The notes beneath the pieces were generated by a model. The model worked only from the letters and a program-made list of their open reading frames with translations, did not search any database and was not told where the DNA came from. Shown here piece after piece: positions 63,285 through 64,000 of a stretch of 64,000 nucleotides of DNA; the stretch's first letter is position 1, and each line of letters opens with the position of its first letter. The position numbers and the translations under genes were made by a program. This DNA comes from Lactobacillus sp. ESL0679. Its GTDB lineage: Bacteria > Bacillota > Bacilli > Lactobacillales > Lactobacillaceae. The stretch is taken from positions 62,001 to 126,000 of the forward strand of contig NZ_JAQTIG010000004.1 in assembly GCF_029433515.1 (NCBI RefSeq). The letters run 5' to 3'.

Positions 63285-64000
63285 ATGGGGCAGATTCTGG
63301 ACGGTAAAGGCTTGGCTAACTTGCTGGCGGGTAAATTACAGCAGCAGGTTAGTGAATTAAAAGAGCAAGGAATTGAGCCATTATTTTGCGTAATTAATAT
63401 TGGCGATGATCCAGGCAGTAAAATTTACTTGCGAACGAAAAAAAAACGTGCACAAGAAATTGGAATTGCGCAGAAAGTTTATCAATTGCCAGCTGACGAA
63501 AGCCAAGCAGATTTATTAGCATTAATTGACGAGTTAAATGTTAATCCACAAATTAACGGCATTATGGTTCAATTGCCAGTGCCTGAGCAAATTGATTTAA
63601 ATGAAGCTTTAGAACATATTAGTCCTGACAAGGACGTTGATTGCTTGACGCCGAGCAACGTCGGGCGCTTGTGGCGCGGCGATCATTTTGTTGAACCGGC
63701 AACTGCTCACGGTATTTTGGCATTGTTAAAGCATTACCAAATTAATTTACGGGGTAAAAATGTTGTAATCATTGGTCGCAGCAGCATTGTTGGTAAGCCA
63801 TTGGCTGCTTTAATGCTAGAACAAGATGCAACAGTTTCCATTTTGCACTTGAAGACTAAGAACCTTTCCGAATATACTAAGAGAGCGGATATTTTAGTGT
63901 CAGCGGCTGGGCATGCCGGTTTGGTAACAGCTGAGATGATTAAGCAAGATGCCGTTGTTGTCGATGTCGGGATTAATCGGGTTAATGGTCGAACTGTTGG
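63285..64000 (+). CDS. folD: Methylenetetrahydrofolate dehydrogenase/cyclohydrolase (partial at window end)
   Basis: A bifunctional enzyme that interconverts methylene-, methenyl- and 10-formyl-THF. The visible 238 residues contain the family N-terminal MGQILDGKGLANLLAGKL, the catalytic Tyr/Lys area SKIYLRTKKKRA, GIMVQLPVPEQID with the folate-binding segment, DKDVDCLTPSNVG, and the NAD(P) site VIIGRSSIVGKPLAALML. The window ends within it (after INRVNGRTVG), so the last ~45 residues are not seen. Ribosome site AAAAGGAA precedes the ATG. It often leads a purine or one-carbon unit in lactobacilli. Confidence 0.95.
   Translation, partial: MGQILDGKGLANLLAGKLQQQVSELKEQGIEPLFCVINIGDDPGSKIYLRTKKKRAQEIGIAQKVYQLPADESQADLLALIDELNVNPQINGIMVQLPVPEQIDLNEALEHISPDKDVDCLTPSNVGRLWRGDHFVEPATAHGILALLKHYQINLRGKNVVIIGRSSIVGKPLAALMLEQDATVSILHLKTKNLSEYTKRADILVSAAGHAGLVTAEMIKQDAVVVDVGINRVNGRTV

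Overview
The window reads as chromosome of a low-GC Firmicute, most likely a Lactobacillus (delbrueckii-group lactic acid bacterium). The grounds are gene content and order: a T-box before pheST, the run PBP2-rpmG-folate cyclo-ligase-rhomboid-YqgQ-rhodanese-miaA-aluminium-resistance protein-glnA, a PyrR-attenuated pyr regulon, pepX, L21-leader/rplU/rpmA and efp-asp23-nusB-folD, together with strong AGGAGG ribosome sites and AT-rich codon use. Species cannot be fixed from this window. No rRNA genes, CRISPR array or prophage were seen.

Layout. 1-2.95 kb: an APC permease and a cytosolic-looking arylsulfate sulfotransferase. 3.1-5.3 kb: two decayed ISL3-type insertion sequence remnants flanking a DJ-1/PfpI gene. 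5.3-8 kb: second YidC, acylphosphatase, a TrmH-type rRNA methyltransferase and an HxlR regulator. 8-12.3 kb: T-box, pheS, pheT, greA. 12.3-21.5 kb: GlcNAc kinase-like gene, then cell wall, ribosome and tRNA modification genes through glnA. 21.6-25.2 kb: MFS transporter, YjeM-type permease, HXXEE protein. 25.3-34.5 kb: pyrimidine synthesis in three PyrR-controlled units (pyrFE on the minus strand; pyrD, then pyrR and pyrB-pyrC-carA-carB on the plus strand). 34.6-39.1 kb: trehalose uptake and hydrolysis (treB, treR, treC). 39.2-45.6 kb: pepX, an Spx/ArsC protein, a candidate type I toxin-antitoxin pair, a 2-hydroxyacid dehydrogenase and an OppA lipoprotein. 45.9-51.1 kb: biotin-independent malonate decarboxylase (mdcH, A, C, fused DE, G). 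51.1-54.9 kb: an EIIC_2 membrane protein behind an apparent leader-peptide attenuator, a serine hydrolase, a SAP protein and a small membrane protein. 55.0 kb onward: tRNA-Arg, DUF2207, DUF2325 and YitT proteins, then ribosomal protein, peptidase, efp, nusB and folD genes; folD runs off the end.

The strongest points for a second look are: (1) carB is half the normal length, as if the two internally duplicated halves recombined, joining the first ATP-grasp domain straight to the C-terminal allosteric domain; (2) the EIIC_2 gene is preceded by a 23-codon leader peptide with a Tyr-Tyr-Phe-Arg-Tyr-Phe run and mutually exclusive RNA hairpins ending in a terminator; (3) a 54-codon hydrophobic ORF convergent with a short promoter-terminator unit on the other strand, laid out like a type I toxin-antitoxin locus; (4) a malonate decarboxylase operon with MdcD and MdcE fused and no mdcB or malonate transporter; (5) rplU and rpmA directly adjacent, without the Prp protease gene, although L27 keeps the N-terminal extension that Prp removes.
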